Of a DNA stretch of 7,216 bases, positions 1 to 6,691 are shown in pieces. Source of the DNA: Ferruginibacter sp. (GTDB lineage: Bacteria > Bacteroidota > Bacteroidia > Chitinophagales > Chitinophagaceae); contig JANYFI010000225.1 in the NCBI GenBank assembly GCA_025362765.1, positions 1-7,216 on the forward strand, written 5' to 3'. Position 1 is the stretch's first letter. The number at the start of each line of letters is the position of its first letter. The translations under genes were made by a program, and so were the position numbers. The notes under the pieces were generated by a model. That model did no database searches. It was not told the DNA's origin and saw only the letters and a program-made list of their open reading frames with translations.

Positions 1-253
1 ACTTTTTTAACCGGTAAGCCAGCAGCGGAATTTTTACAATATCCCGGGCGCTTTTTCTCTTTTCAAGATTTGAGTGATCGATTGTTTTGATGGTAATATC
101 ATTTACCGGCAATTCAAATTCGATGGTATGATTTAGCAATATAAGATGAATCTCAAATTCCTTATAAAACGAATTAATGATTTGTGCTACTACTTTTTCA
201 GCCCCCGCCACTTCCAGTGCGTTGATGAGTATAGCCACTTTCTTTTTTTGCAT
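1..253 (-). CDS. Glycosyltransferase, GT4-like, N-terminal part (C-terminus outside window)
   Basis: Translating the minus strand from the ATG at 253-251 gives 84 open residues that run off the left edge, so only the N-terminus is visible. It begins MQKKKVAILINALEVAGAEK, the classic start of GT-B, GT4-family glycosyltransferases: a first beta strand, then the glycine-containing loop with the G-A-E-K signature (residues 16-19; most relatives have GGAE). An amphipathic helix and the strand EIHLILLN (about residues 34-41) follow. In this family the N-terminal Rossmann domain binds the acceptor and the missing C-terminal domain binds the nucleotide sugar. The role is inferred to be sugar addition to a lipid-linked glycan in the cytoplasm. 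The ATG fits because the first beta strand starts right after it. The gene is divergent from the methyltransferase to its right, and a palindrome sits 13 bp upstream of its start. Donor and acceptor cannot be told. Confidence 0.85.
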   Translation of the reverse strand, partial: MQKKKVAILINALEVAGAEKVVAQIINSFYKEFEIHLILLNHTIEFELPVNDITIKTIDHSNLEKRKSARDIVKIPLLAYRLKK

Positions 254-265
254 GTTTACAAATTC

Positions 266-291
266 CCTGTTGATAACCCGTTATTGACAGG
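266..291. repeat. 26-bp imperfect palindrome upstream of the glycosyltransferase
   Basis: The left arm CCTGTTGATAAC (266-277) and right arm GTTATTGACAGG (280-291) are inverted repeats matching at 10 of 12 positions around a 2-bp CC spacer; the two mismatches lie symmetrically in the middle of the arms. It ends 13 bp from the start codon of the minus-strand glycosyltransferase. It could be an operator for a dimeric regulator, or a hairpin in the 5' leader of that mRNA. No T-tract follows on either strand, so it does not look like an intrinsic terminator. The dyad is seen directly; its function is inference. Confidence 0.4.
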
Positions 292-448
292 CGTTAAATA
301 AAAACCGTATAAAAAACTACAGCGATTGAGGAAACCAACGCATTGCTGGATTGTAAATGTAAAGCCGAAAAATTTATGGAAATAAAATTAAATTGTAATC
401 CCCTTTGCAACAATTCCTTTTTACTGTGGCTACGGCTTTAAAAAAATA

Positions 449-456
449 TACTTTTG
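449..456 (+). promoter_or_regulatory. Candidate Bacteroidota -7 box (TAnnTTTG)
   Basis: TACTTTTG matches the TAnnTTTG consensus of the housekeeping promoter in Bacteroidota. No clear TTG or TTTG -33 box stands at the usual spacing upstream, so the match is only half a promoter and could be chance. If real, transcription would begin at about 460-463. That would favour the methyltransferase starting at the ATG at 483 or 522, because the ATG at 462 would have almost no leader and the TTG at 405 would be upstream of the transcript. Confidence 0.25.
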
Positions 457-461
457 CTGTT

Positions 462-1085
462 ATGGCAGCTTTACATATTGGTATGATAGCAGACAAAAAA
501 AATATTATCCCTCAGTTAACGATGCTAAAGCCAGTGATTTTTGATTTAGGATGCGGCACTTTTAAGCAGCAATCACATTGGATAGGAGTAGATATGCTGG
601 ATACTAGCGCAGCTGATATTATAGGAGACGTTTATGAGGTAATAAAAGCTTTACCCGATAACTGTGCAGACGAAATACATGCCTTCCATTTTTTTGAACA
701 ACTGCCGCATATCCCTGCTTTACTTATTGAAATAAGCCGGATTTTAAAGCCAACTGGTTTTATTGAGGTAGTAGTACCGCATTTTTCCAATGCCTATTTT
801 TATTCTGATTATACGCTCCGGCATTTTTTTGGCCTCAATTCTTTTTCGTACCTGATAAAGGATAATTTGTTGAAACGAAAAGTACCGCAATACAGCATTG
901 ATACCGGCTTACAGTTAAAGTCTATCTTTTTACATTTTAAATATCCGTGGATTATCAACAGGCCCTTTCGTACTTTTTTCCAACTATTGTTTAATACTTC
1001 TAATTTTATGAAAGAGTGGTACGAGGACAGTCGGAGCAGCAATATATTCTGCTATGAAATTCAATTTATACTTACCAAACTGTAG
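462..1085 (+). CDS. Class I SAM-dependent methyltransferase
   Basis: Predicted cytoplasmic methyltransferase that transfers a methyl group from S-adenosylmethionine, here probably to a sugar or glycan intermediate. Counting from the ATG at 462, motif I is DLGCGT (28-33) and the ribose-binding acid is the D of GVD (44). The post-II region reads HFFEQL (76-81), where many relatives have a VLEHL-like sequence. ISRILKPTGFIEVVVPHF is the usual helix and strand around motif III. HFSN...LRHFFGLNSF afterwards resembles a methyltransferase subgroup common in glycan clusters. The start is uncertain: the frame is open back to a TTG at 405, and ATGs lie at 462, 483 and 522. I took the first ATG; the conserved fold begins only at about 525. 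The gene sits 6 bp before a GT2 glycosyltransferase in the same direction, so the two are likely cotranscribed. The substrate is unknown. Confidence 0.85.
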   Translation: MAALHIGMIADKKNIIPQLTMLKPVIFDLGCGTFKQQSHWIGVDMLDTSAADIIGDVYEVIKALPDNCADEIHAFHFFEQLPHIPALLIEISRILKPTGFIEVVVPHFSNAYFYSDYTLRHFFGLNSFSYLIKDNLLKRKVPQYSIDTGLQLKSIFLHFKYPWIINRPFRTFFQLLFNTSNFMKEWYEDSRSSNIFCYEIQFILTKL

Positions 1086-1091
1086 TTTTAT

Positions 1092-1931
1092 ATGAATGTC
1101 CTTCCCAGAGTTTGTATAATGATACCCACTTATAACCAGGCCAACTTTATTGGTAAAGCGGTTGAAAGTGCCTTGGCGCAGGATTATCCCAATATTGAAA
1201 TTGTAATTGCAGATGACTGCTCAACGGACAATACAGCAGCAATTTTACAGTCATTTTTAAATGACTCTAAAGTAAAATATAAAAGAAATAGCACCAATAT
1301 TGGCCGCGTGGCCAACTATCGAAAATGTTTGTATGAGTATACCACTGCGGAATGGGTGATTAACCTGGATGGCGATGATTACTATACTAATGATCAATTT
1401 ATTTCCGCTGCGATAGCGGCCATCCAGAAATGCGGAAATAAAGATATCTTATTTTATCAAGGTGTAAACGTTCTAAAAAAAGGGGTGGTTGCAAAATTGA
1501 CCGAACCCAATATAATACCAAATGAAGTTTGCATTGCGGCACGGGATTATTTTTTCGATTTTTTTAAAAGAGACTATTTTTCTCACATGTCTACCCTCTA
1601 TCATAGGCCTTCGGCTATCAAAAATGATTTTTATTCCAAAAATGTTCTTTCATCCGACATCTTTTCTATTTTGGCCCTGTGTGTGAAATTCTCAACAAGG
1701 AACGTGATAGTTAGTAAATTGGTTTCTGGTGTTTGGCTGCAGCACGAAAATAACATTAGCCAAACAAGCCAATTAAAGTTGCATCGAAATAATGGGCGGT
1801 TTTATTTAAAATTATGCCGTCTGGCACTGGCTAAAGGATTCGATAAATGGGAATGTTATAGATGGCTGATAAAAGCGTGGTATATTTATTTAAGAAGCTA
1901 TATTTTTAAATTAGCCAGATTTTGGAAATAA
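1092..1931 (+). CDS. Family 2 glycosyltransferase (GT-A fold)
   Basis: Inverting GT2-type transferase of 279 aa that uses a nucleotide-sugar donor, presumably on a lipid-linked glycan at the cytoplasmic face of the membrane. The N-terminal signature IMIPTYNQANFIGKAVESAL (residues 9-28) is diagnostic. The nucleotide-binding acids are D41-D42 in ADDCSTDN, the TNIGR segment follows (68-72), and the metal-binding DxD-like motif is LDGDDYY (D93, D95, D96). The C-terminal 100 residues are less conserved and end in an aromatic and basic stretch (WYIYLRSYIFKLARFWK) that could lie on the membrane; there is no clear transmembrane helix. The ATG at 1092 follows the methyltransferase stop by 6 bp and places the first beta strand right after it. 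Length is normal for the short, single-domain GT2 members of polysaccharide loci. Sugar specificity cannot be read from sequence. Confidence 0.93.
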   Translation: MNVLPRVCIMIPTYNQANFIGKAVESALAQDYPNIEIVIADDCSTDNTAAILQSFLNDSKVKYKRNSTNIGRVANYRKCLYEYTTAEWVINLDGDDYYTNDQFISAAIAAIQKCGNKDILFYQGVNVLKKGVVAKLTEPNIIPNEVCIAARDYFFDFFKRDYFSHMSTLYHRPSAIKNDFYSKNVLSSDIFSILALCVKFSTRNVIVSKLVSGVWLQHENNISQTSQLKLHRNNGRFYLKLCRLALAKGFDKWECYRWLIKAWYIYLRSYIFKLARFWK

Positions 1932-1966
1932 AACGATAAAAAAGAGTGTAGCTATTGCAATTGGTG

Positions 1967-1985
1967 AAACATGCTATGTTTTTTT
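1967..1985 (+). terminator. Weak candidate intrinsic terminator of the plus-strand pair
   Basis: AAACAT (1967-1972) and ATGTTT (1976-1981) form a 6-bp stem with a 3-nt loop, and T residues continue to 1985. It lies 36 bp after the GT2 stop, where a terminator between convergent genes is expected. The stem has only one G-C pair, so it is weak. Its 3' arm overlaps the last codons of the convergent flippase gene. Confidence 0.25.
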
Positions 1986-3245
1986 ATAAAAGACCAAAAC
2001 ATCAGCGGCTTTAATAAAAAGAATATCCCGTATAGGTGTTTTGCCAAGATTTTTTTGAACAAACCATATGTGAATACAAAGCGAGATAAAAGCTACTACT
2101 AAAAAGGTGACCGCGCCACCAGTAGTGCCGATTAAAGGAACCAATATTATATTGCCCGCTACAGACAGAATAAGAATAAGAATTGCGATTTTATTTATTT
2201 GGGGGAAAATGCCCATAATGTTCCATTGTGTTGCCAATATCATAGGAACGGAATAAAATACAACGGCAGGAAGAAAGTAGGTGAATAGTGGAACAGCTTG
2301 TTCAAACCCTTTACCTCCAACAATTGCCACAAATGGTTGGCTAAGAAAAAAAATGCCTAATGCGGCTATACACATTATGGTAAAAGTTAGCCTTGAATTA
2401 TGTAACAATATTTTTTTCTGTTCTTTTTTGTCTTTGCCTAATAACGAGTGATACAATAAATTTTGGATGCTTAGAGGAATAACGAGTAATACTTGTGAAA
2501 TCCCAACAGCGAGCCCATATATACCCATTTCTTTTTCTGTACAGAAATAATTAATGATCAAAATGTCTGACCTGCTGACGGCGAAACTAACAATTGATCC
2601 AAAGTGTGCAGCAAAGGAGGTTTTTGCAAGAAGCTTCAATATTGAATTTCCTGCATGTCGTTTTTTAAAATCAGGATAAAGAAACCAGATTGCCAGGGTA
2701 GCTGTAACAAGCCATCCCAAAAGATTGATATAAAGTAAAAATTCAACCGAAGTTTTATGCATTAACCATATAATGGCAATGCCGGCAAGATTGATTATTG
2801 CGTATGATGAATACAAAATATTAAATGCCCTGAAATTTCCTTTTACTTGAACAATGGCCAAACTATATTGCTGAAGCATCATAAAGGGAATCGTAACAAA
2901 GGCCAATACGACGTATTTTAATGAGAGGTTATTGAACAAAGAAGGTACTATACTGAACATTGCAAGGCCAATGATGAATGAAACGAATCCCAAAACAACA
3001 GCTGCGATAGCGCTGGTATAAGCAAGCTTATAAATATTGCCGGGATTTTGATTTGACAGATTTAAGATGGCTGTAGATAAACTAAGGTGAAAGAGAATTA
3101 AAAATGTGTTGCTCCACGTAGTTGCTGCAATAAAAATCCCTCTCCCTTCAGGACCTATTATATGATTGGTTAGAATAAGAACGATAAATTGGCTAATAAA
3201 AACGGCCCCTTTTGAACTGAGGTTAAAAAGCAGTTTTTTAAGCAT
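1974..3245 (-). CDS. wzx: Wzx-type polysaccharide flippase (MOP superfamily)
   Basis: Integral inner-membrane protein of 423 aa that would flip undecaprenyl-pyrophosphate-linked oligosaccharide units from the cytoplasmic to the periplasmic face. By eye there are about 12 hydrophobic segments, at roughly residues 12-31, 37-60, 77-100, 109-130, 142-162, 168-190, 210-235, 240-262, 287-308, 322-343, 351-371 and 375-398. Diagnostic stretches are the first helix followed by GPEGRGIFI (31-39) and, mid-protein, SRSDILIINYFCTEKEMGIY, which matches the D-x-hydrophobic-x-N-Y-F...lGiY pattern of polysaccharide exporters in this superfamily. Length is at the short end of the usual range for the family. 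The ATG overlaps the stop of the upstream glycosyltransferase by 8 bp (ATGCTTAA), so translation is probably coupled. It is the last gene of the minus-strand run. The other MOP branches, MATE drug exporters and MurJ, fit less well given these motifs and the setting. The gene symbol is by functional class, not by close homology. Confidence 0.9.
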   Translation of the reverse strand: MLKKLLFNLSSKGAVFISQFIVLILTNHIIGPEGRGIFIAATTWSNTFLILFHLSLSTAILNLSNQNPGNIYKLAYTSAIAAVVLGFVSFIIGLAMFSIVPSLFNNLSLKYVVLAFVTIPFMMLQQYSLAIVQVKGNFRAFNILYSSYAIINLAGIAIIWLMHKTSVEFLLYINLLGWLVTATLAIWFLYPDFKKRHAGNSILKLLAKTSFAAHFGSIVSFAVSRSDILIINYFCTEKEMGIYGLAVGISQVLLVIPLSIQNLLYHSLLGKDKKEQKKILLHNSRLTFTIMCIAALGIFFLSQPFVAIVGGKGFEQAVPLFTYFLPAVVFYSVPMILATQWNIMGIFPQINKIAILILILSVAGNIILVPLIGTTGGAVTFLVVAFISLCIHIWFVQKNLGKTPIRDILFIKAADVLVFYKKT

Positions 3246-4458
3246 ACCTATTGGCTAATTTTTCCTGAATGAAATTTTTAAAGTACAGGGTCTCATTGAT
3301 AATATCAAAATGCTTCAAAACATATTCTCTAGACTTTTTGCCTATGGAATGAATTATTTCTGTGTCTGAAGTAAGTTTTTGAAGCCAGTCGCAAATATCA
3401 TTTTCATTTAAAGCATGGCAGATTGGAGTTGGCTCATTTAGAAGGGGTTCAAAAATTTCAGGCCGGGCATTGGCTATTAAAGGCCGGCCCATCAGCATTG
3501 CATACAATCCGCCCGAGACAAAATGCTTGCCCATTTGTTCAAAAACGATGTCGGCCTTACTTATATGGTCTTTTAATTCTTTAAAAGGCATCTCTTTATG
3601 CCATGTAACCATTTTTGCAAATCCTAATTCATCAATCAGGTCTTTACTTTCCTGCAAATGCAAGCCTTTTTCAACAAAATGGATATCCAATGGTTTGGAC
3701 GAAGTCTTAAGAAATAAAGCAATACCTCTTAACATAATATCGTTACCCTTGTTTTCGTATACGGTTCTTCCGGGGGGAAAAGGCGTTTTCCACATAAACC
3801 TGGTCAAAGAAAAGATCCGGCATATTTTGTTATCGGGTGGGGTGCTATAATTAAAACCCTCTGTGACAATATGGAAATGATTAAAACGTGCGAAGCTTTT
3901 TCCATGAAAAATTTCTTTTAAGAATTGCTCCCCGTTTGGGACCATTCCTTCGGGAAAGTAACTTATTAACGCTGCTTTTGAAATCCCGTTTCGTAACTGA
4001 TTAACAGAAAATTTTGCGTAAGCCTTCTTTACAAAATCAGGTATAAAACGTAATTTAGGATTGATCATTTTCATATTTCGCACATTTTCGTAATCGGCCA
4101 TTATTTCAAGATCACCACCCGAAAACATACTTATAGACAGAACTGATGGCTTTAAAAATTTTTTAAATCTGTGTCCGTAATCATTCAGTATTACAGCATC
4201 GCATGTATTTAATTCTTTTAAAACCTCTCTTAAAAAAATATTTGGTAAATGAGTAAAGGCGGCAGTGCGGAGCGAAAATTTTTCCTTAATCCAAACAGGA
4301 TATGGATATTCAATATCACTTGCATGATGTTCGGGGCGATTCAACATATCACCCGCAGGCGCATCAACATAAAGCACCACCTCGCACCCCATATTCCGCA
4401 TTTGACTGGCTATTATGAAGGGGTAATTGTTGGTATTACCTAAAAAACCTATTTTCAT
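3238..4458 (-). CDS. GT-B fold glycosyltransferase (GT4-like)
   Basis: Predicted cytoplasmic or membrane-associated glycosyltransferase of 406 aa. The N-terminus MKIGFLGNTNNYPF is a typical first strand and loop of the GT-B acceptor domain. SMFSGGDLE, near residue 115, is in the place of the HGSD-like motif seen in related enzymes. The C-terminal domain carries R.MWKTPFPPGRTVYENKGND (about 225-245), then DIVFEQMGKHFVSGGLYAML and GRPLIANARPEI (about 305-340), the donor-binding region. The usual E-x7-E pattern of GT4 is only partly kept, so the specificity class is uncertain. The frame also has an ATG at 4503, but that adds 15 residues and overlaps the upstream methyltransferase by 26 bp. The ATG at 4458 leaves a 19-bp gap with an A-rich GAATTAAAGAAT leader, and the fold begins there, so I prefer it. 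The gene lies between a methyltransferase and the flippase and overlaps the latter by 8 bp. Confidence 0.85.
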   Translation of the reverse strand: MKIGFLGNTNNYPFIIASQMRNMGCEVVLYVDAPAGDMLNRPEHHASDIEYPYPVWIKEKFSLRTAAFTHLPNIFLREVLKELNTCDAVILNDYGHRFKKFLKPSVLSISMFSGGDLEIMADYENVRNMKMINPKLRFIPDFVKKAYAKFSVNQLRNGISKAALISYFPEGMVPNGEQFLKEIFHGKSFARFNHFHIVTEGFNYSTPPDNKICRIFSLTRFMWKTPFPPGRTVYENKGNDIMLRGIALFLKTSSKPLDIHFVEKGLHLQESKDLIDELGFAKMVTWHKEMPFKELKDHISKADIVFEQMGKHFVSGGLYAMLMGRPLIANARPEIFEPLLNEPTPICHALNENDICDWLQKLTSDTEIIHSIGKKSREYVLKHFDIINETLYFKNFIQEKLANRYA

Positions 4459-4477
4459 ATTCTTTAATTCGGATTTT

Positions 4478-5230
4478 TTAGATACAGTTATTCCCCTTTT
4501 CACAGATTAGAAAAATACTGGAACATAGGTCGGGATATATTTGTCCTAATTGAAAACAACCTTGTAAATATTCGTCAGAAATAATATCAGTATTCAATAG
4601 CCGGTCCCATTGAAAATTGGCTAGTGCTTTAAAAAATATCCCTGAACGGTAGACTACTTTTAGTCCCGCGGCCCGGGCATCTCGTTCTAAAGTGTCCAGT
4701 GTGTAAGTAATACGATGACCATGCTTTGCTTCGGCAGGGGTAATGGCACTGTTGTTTGTAATTAGGCCCATTTTAACAGCTATCTGCCGAGAAGGCGCAT
4801 TGGCGTTGGGGCAAACAAGAAAGAATCTTCCAGTATCGCTAAGCCATTCATCATTGATTCTTTTCATCACACTTACCGGATTATCCAGGTGTTCCAGCAC
4901 ATGCGTAAGAATAATATTGTTATAATTTTCCGGAAGTATAGCCTCTTCAAAGAGTGCATTTATAAATTTTATACTTTCCCCAAATTCACTTCTTGCTGCC
5001 GAGATAGCCTCATCAGAGGCTTCAATGCAAGTTATATCGTTAAAATGCGCTGTAAGCCGCCTTGTGAAATCTCCTTTAAAACTTCCCAATTCCAGGCAAT
5101 TCCCAGCTTTAAAAAATGGTTCGAAAGCTTGTATCATAAACCTATGCATTACATCGAAATCAAAATTGTAAGCGTACTTATGATCAGTTGTATCTTTTAG
5201 TTCGTTATTATAATTTCTTCCGGCGCTCAT
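4478..5230 (-). CDS. Class I SAM-dependent methyltransferase (Methyltransf_23-like)
   Basis: A 250-aa methyltransferase. Motif I is LELGSFKGD (46-54), the ribose-binding acid is E70 in CIEAS, motif II includes NNIILTHVLEHLDNP (104-118), and GRFFLVCPNANAPSRQIAV is the strand and loop after the motif III helix. The N-terminal 40 residues (NYNNELKDTTDHKYAYNFDFDVMHRFMIQ) resemble the lid or substrate segment of sugar and glycan methyltransferases in this group. HGHRITYTLDTLERDARAAGLKVV matches the C-terminal helix and strand common in Methyltransf_23 proteins. The likely role is methylation of a sugar in the repeat unit, or capping of a chain end; no kinase or phosphatase partner is visible to support the latter. 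It starts 23 bp after the GNAT gene and ends 19 bp before the glycosyltransferase. Its sequence is not close to the plus-strand methyltransferase, so the two probably act on different positions. Confidence 0.9.
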   Translation of the reverse strand: MSAGRNYNNELKDTTDHKYAYNFDFDVMHRFMIQAFEPFFKAGNCLELGSFKGDFTRRLTAHFNDITCIEASDEAISAARSEFGESIKFINALFEEAILPENYNNIILTHVLEHLDNPVSVMKRINDEWLSDTGRFFLVCPNANAPSRQIAVKMGLITNNSAITPAEAKHGHRITYTLDTLERDARAAGLKVVYRSGIFFKALANFQWDRLLNTDIISDEYLQGCFQLGQIYPDLCSSIFLICEKGNNCI

Positions 5231-5253
5231 AAATAATTATTGATTTTTGTAAC

Positions 5254-5703
5254 TCACAAATTTTTTTTCATTGAAATAAAATCGTTTTTAACCAAAGTTT
5301 GGTAAAATTCATTTTTTATATATAGCCTAATTGCCGCTTTATTTTCACAAAAAACTTCCAAGCTGACATCTTTAAATTTATGTTGTTTACCATACACGAA
5401 ACAATTTTTTAAAAGTTCGGTGGCCAGCCCATTTCCTGAATATTTTTTTATCACACTGATATTGGTTATAAAGCCAGAATAATTTTCTTTGTCATTAAAA
5501 TAGGTGGCTACCAGGCCCACCAGAATATTATTATCCCAAGCTTCAAAGGTAACGGAGTTTTCAACTAACTTTCCTGAGTATTCCTGTAGGTCTACCACTT
5601 TGTCCAATGGCGGAATAAAACTGTTTTTACAATTGGTTAAGTGAATCAGTACACTTTGCACATCAGCCGTTTTAATTCTAAATTCAACGTTTAAAGGATT
5701 CAT
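5254..5703 (-). CDS. GNAT family N-acetyltransferase
   Basis: A 149-aa acetyl-CoA-dependent transferase of the single-domain GNAT fold. The acetyl-CoA loop is KKYSGNGLATELLKN (86-100), fitting R/Q-x-x-G-x-G/A with K87 in the first position. The strand before it, FITNISVI (78-85), and motif B, LEV.CENKAAIRLYIKNEF, are both intact. The N-terminal segment FIPPLDKVVDLQEYSGKL (29-46) recalls a GNAT subgroup found in surface-polysaccharide loci with a P-P-L ... Y-x-x-K-L pattern. The inferred job is N-acetylation of an amino sugar nucleotide; the aminotransferase that would make this substrate is not in the window. The ATG at 5703 follows the upstream propeller gene by 6 bp, and the downstream gap is 23 bp. 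Acetylation of something other than an amino sugar cannot be excluded. Confidence 0.9.
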   Translation of the reverse strand: MNPLNVEFRIKTADVQSVLIHLTNCKNSFIPPLDKVVDLQEYSGKLVENSVTFEAWDNNILVGLVATYFNDKENYSGFITNISVIKKYSGNGLATELLKNCFVYGKQHKFKDVSLEVFCENKAAIRLYIKNEFYQTLVKNDFISMKKNL

Positions 5704-5709
5704 CTTAGA

Positions 5710-6681
5710 TTATTTCATTTCCACCTGTTCTAATTGGGCAAGCCCAAAGCCGTATCGTCCAAACTCATTACCGTTATATAATAGATACACGTGCCCGTTA
5801 CATTCAAATATATGTGGATAACACATCATTTCTGAATCCCAGCCCTTTTCTGAAAAGCAAATACCTGCCGCTTCGTCATCTCTTGTCCAGCTTCGCAAAT
5901 CATCCGACCAGGCGTAGCCTAAACGATAGCCGCGTTTTACATTTTTTCGAAAGTCCATTGCTTCCCTAAAACAGAAATACATGTGATACCGGTTTTCAAT
6001 TTTTATCACGGTAGGGAGCGCCTGGCATTCATCTTCATTCAAACTGTCGGCAATTATCTGCTTACCTTCTTCCTTTTGCCAGTTAACACCGTCGATTGAA
6101 ATGGCATGCGCAATTTTATAGACTCTTGCAGCAGGTTCATTGTTGTCAGGCTCAATCCATCTTTGTCCAAAAATGTACCACATGTGAAAGCAGTCATCAT
6201 ATACTTTTACAAAAGAGTCGCCTACCAACATGGGCTCATGTGCAGACGAAGTTAATACTGGCCCAGCCCCAACTTTTTTAAACGTAACACCATTGTCTTC
6301 ACTAAATGCCAACCCCGTAGATGTTTCAACAGACACAGCGACACGCCTGCTCCATCCGCATGTGTAGGCTAATATTTTATTTGCATGTCTTACTATATTT
6401 ATCGGAAAAATTCCGTGTTCGTCAAAGCATCCCAATTGCCCAAGTTCTATCACCGTGTCAGTAGAAATATTTAATACTTTTTTAAAATCTTTATCAAAAT
6501 CTACAAACGAAATATGGCTCAGATATTTGCCGGTAGCAACATCTTTTTGTCTTGTTGAAAAATAGATTCGCACAAAATTATCAAATAACAACGTTTGGGG
6601 TGATTGGGCAAACTCCAAACAATTGTTTGCAAGTTTGTGCTTTGTAGGATCAAAGATTAAACCTTTTTTTAACCACTTCAT
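5710..6681 (-). CDS. Five-bladed beta-propeller, glycosidase-like protein of glycan clusters
   Basis: A 323-aa protein with no signal peptide or membrane segment, so probably cytoplasmic. Five repeats of the pattern 'P, hydrophobic strand, turn, hydrophobic strand with aromatics, S-x-D-G/L-x-x-W/F' point to a five-bladed propeller of the GH43/GH32 clan fold. Blade starts are near AQSPQTLLFDNFVRIYFSTR (25-44), GCFDEHGIFPINIV (about 104-117), HEPMLVGDSFVKVYDDCFHM (about 167), DECQALPTVIKIENRYHMYF, and GWDSEMMCYPHIFECNGHVY. Acidic residues in HEP, DEC and WDSEM are candidates for an active site because the paralogue upstream keeps acids there too. I recognise the family from O-antigen and capsule loci but know of no proven reaction. 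It might hydrolyse, transfer or merely bind a sugar. It lies 10 bp after its paralogue and 6 bp before the GNAT gene. The ATG at 6681 fits, since M-K-W-x-K-x-G-L-I-F is how such proteins typically begin. Confidence 0.85.
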   Translation of the reverse strand: MKWLKKGLIFDPTKHKLANNCLEFAQSPQTLLFDNFVRIYFSTRQKDVATGKYLSHISFVDFDKDFKKVLNISTDTVIELGQLGCFDEHGIFPINIVRHANKILAYTCGWSRRVAVSVETSTGLAFSEDNGVTFKKVGAGPVLTSSAHEPMLVGDSFVKVYDDCFHMWYIFGQRWIEPDNNEPAARVYKIAHAISIDGVNWQKEEGKQIIADSLNEDECQALPTVIKIENRYHMYFCFREAMDFRKNVKRGYRLGYAWSDDLRSWTRDDEAAGICFSEKGWDSEMMCYPHIFECNGHVYLLYNGNEFGRYGFGLAQLEQVEMK

Positions 6682-6691
6682 TTTGCATTTT

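Larger units (their letters stand above)
254..461. other. Divergent intergenic region
   Basis: This AT-rich gap of about 208 bp separates a minus-strand glycosyltransferase from a plus-strand methyltransferase and must hold the 5' ends of both transcripts, unless either is read through from outside. Visible in it are a 26-bp imperfect palindrome (266-291) and one match to the Bacteroidota -7 promoter box on the plus strand (449-456). I found no convincing minus-strand promoter box. If the methyltransferase used the TTG at 405 instead of the ATG at 462, the gap would shrink to about 150 bp. No small ORF or RNA gene stands out. Confidence 0.6.

Noticed and set aside
254..404. Minus-strand promoter for the left glycosyltransferase
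   Set aside because: The best matches to TAnnTTTG on that strand, such as TAATTTTA, miss the final G and have no clear -33 box, so nothing was reported.
809..1042. Open frame of 77 codons on the minus strand
   Set aside because: It lies antisense within the methyltransferase, has no recognisable domain, and is explained by the codon pattern of the real gene.
1932..1973. Minus-strand intrinsic terminator after the flippase
   Set aside because: There is a T-rich stretch on the minus strand but only 3-4 bp of possible stem before it.
3470..3850. Open frame of 126 codons on the plus strand
   Set aside because: It is antisense to the donor-binding half of the GT-B glycosyltransferase, which shows clear family motifs. 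The plus-strand product shows none.
4459..4503. A 15-residue N-terminal extension of the GT-B glycosyltransferase from the ATG at 4503
   Set aside because: It overlaps the preceding methyltransferase by 26 bp and precedes the canonical first strand MKIGFLG. It remains possible but is less likely than the ATG at 4458.
4743..5200. Two overlapping open frames on the plus strand
   Set aside because: Both are antisense to the methyltransferase, whose motif I and LEHL region are intact. They are shadows.
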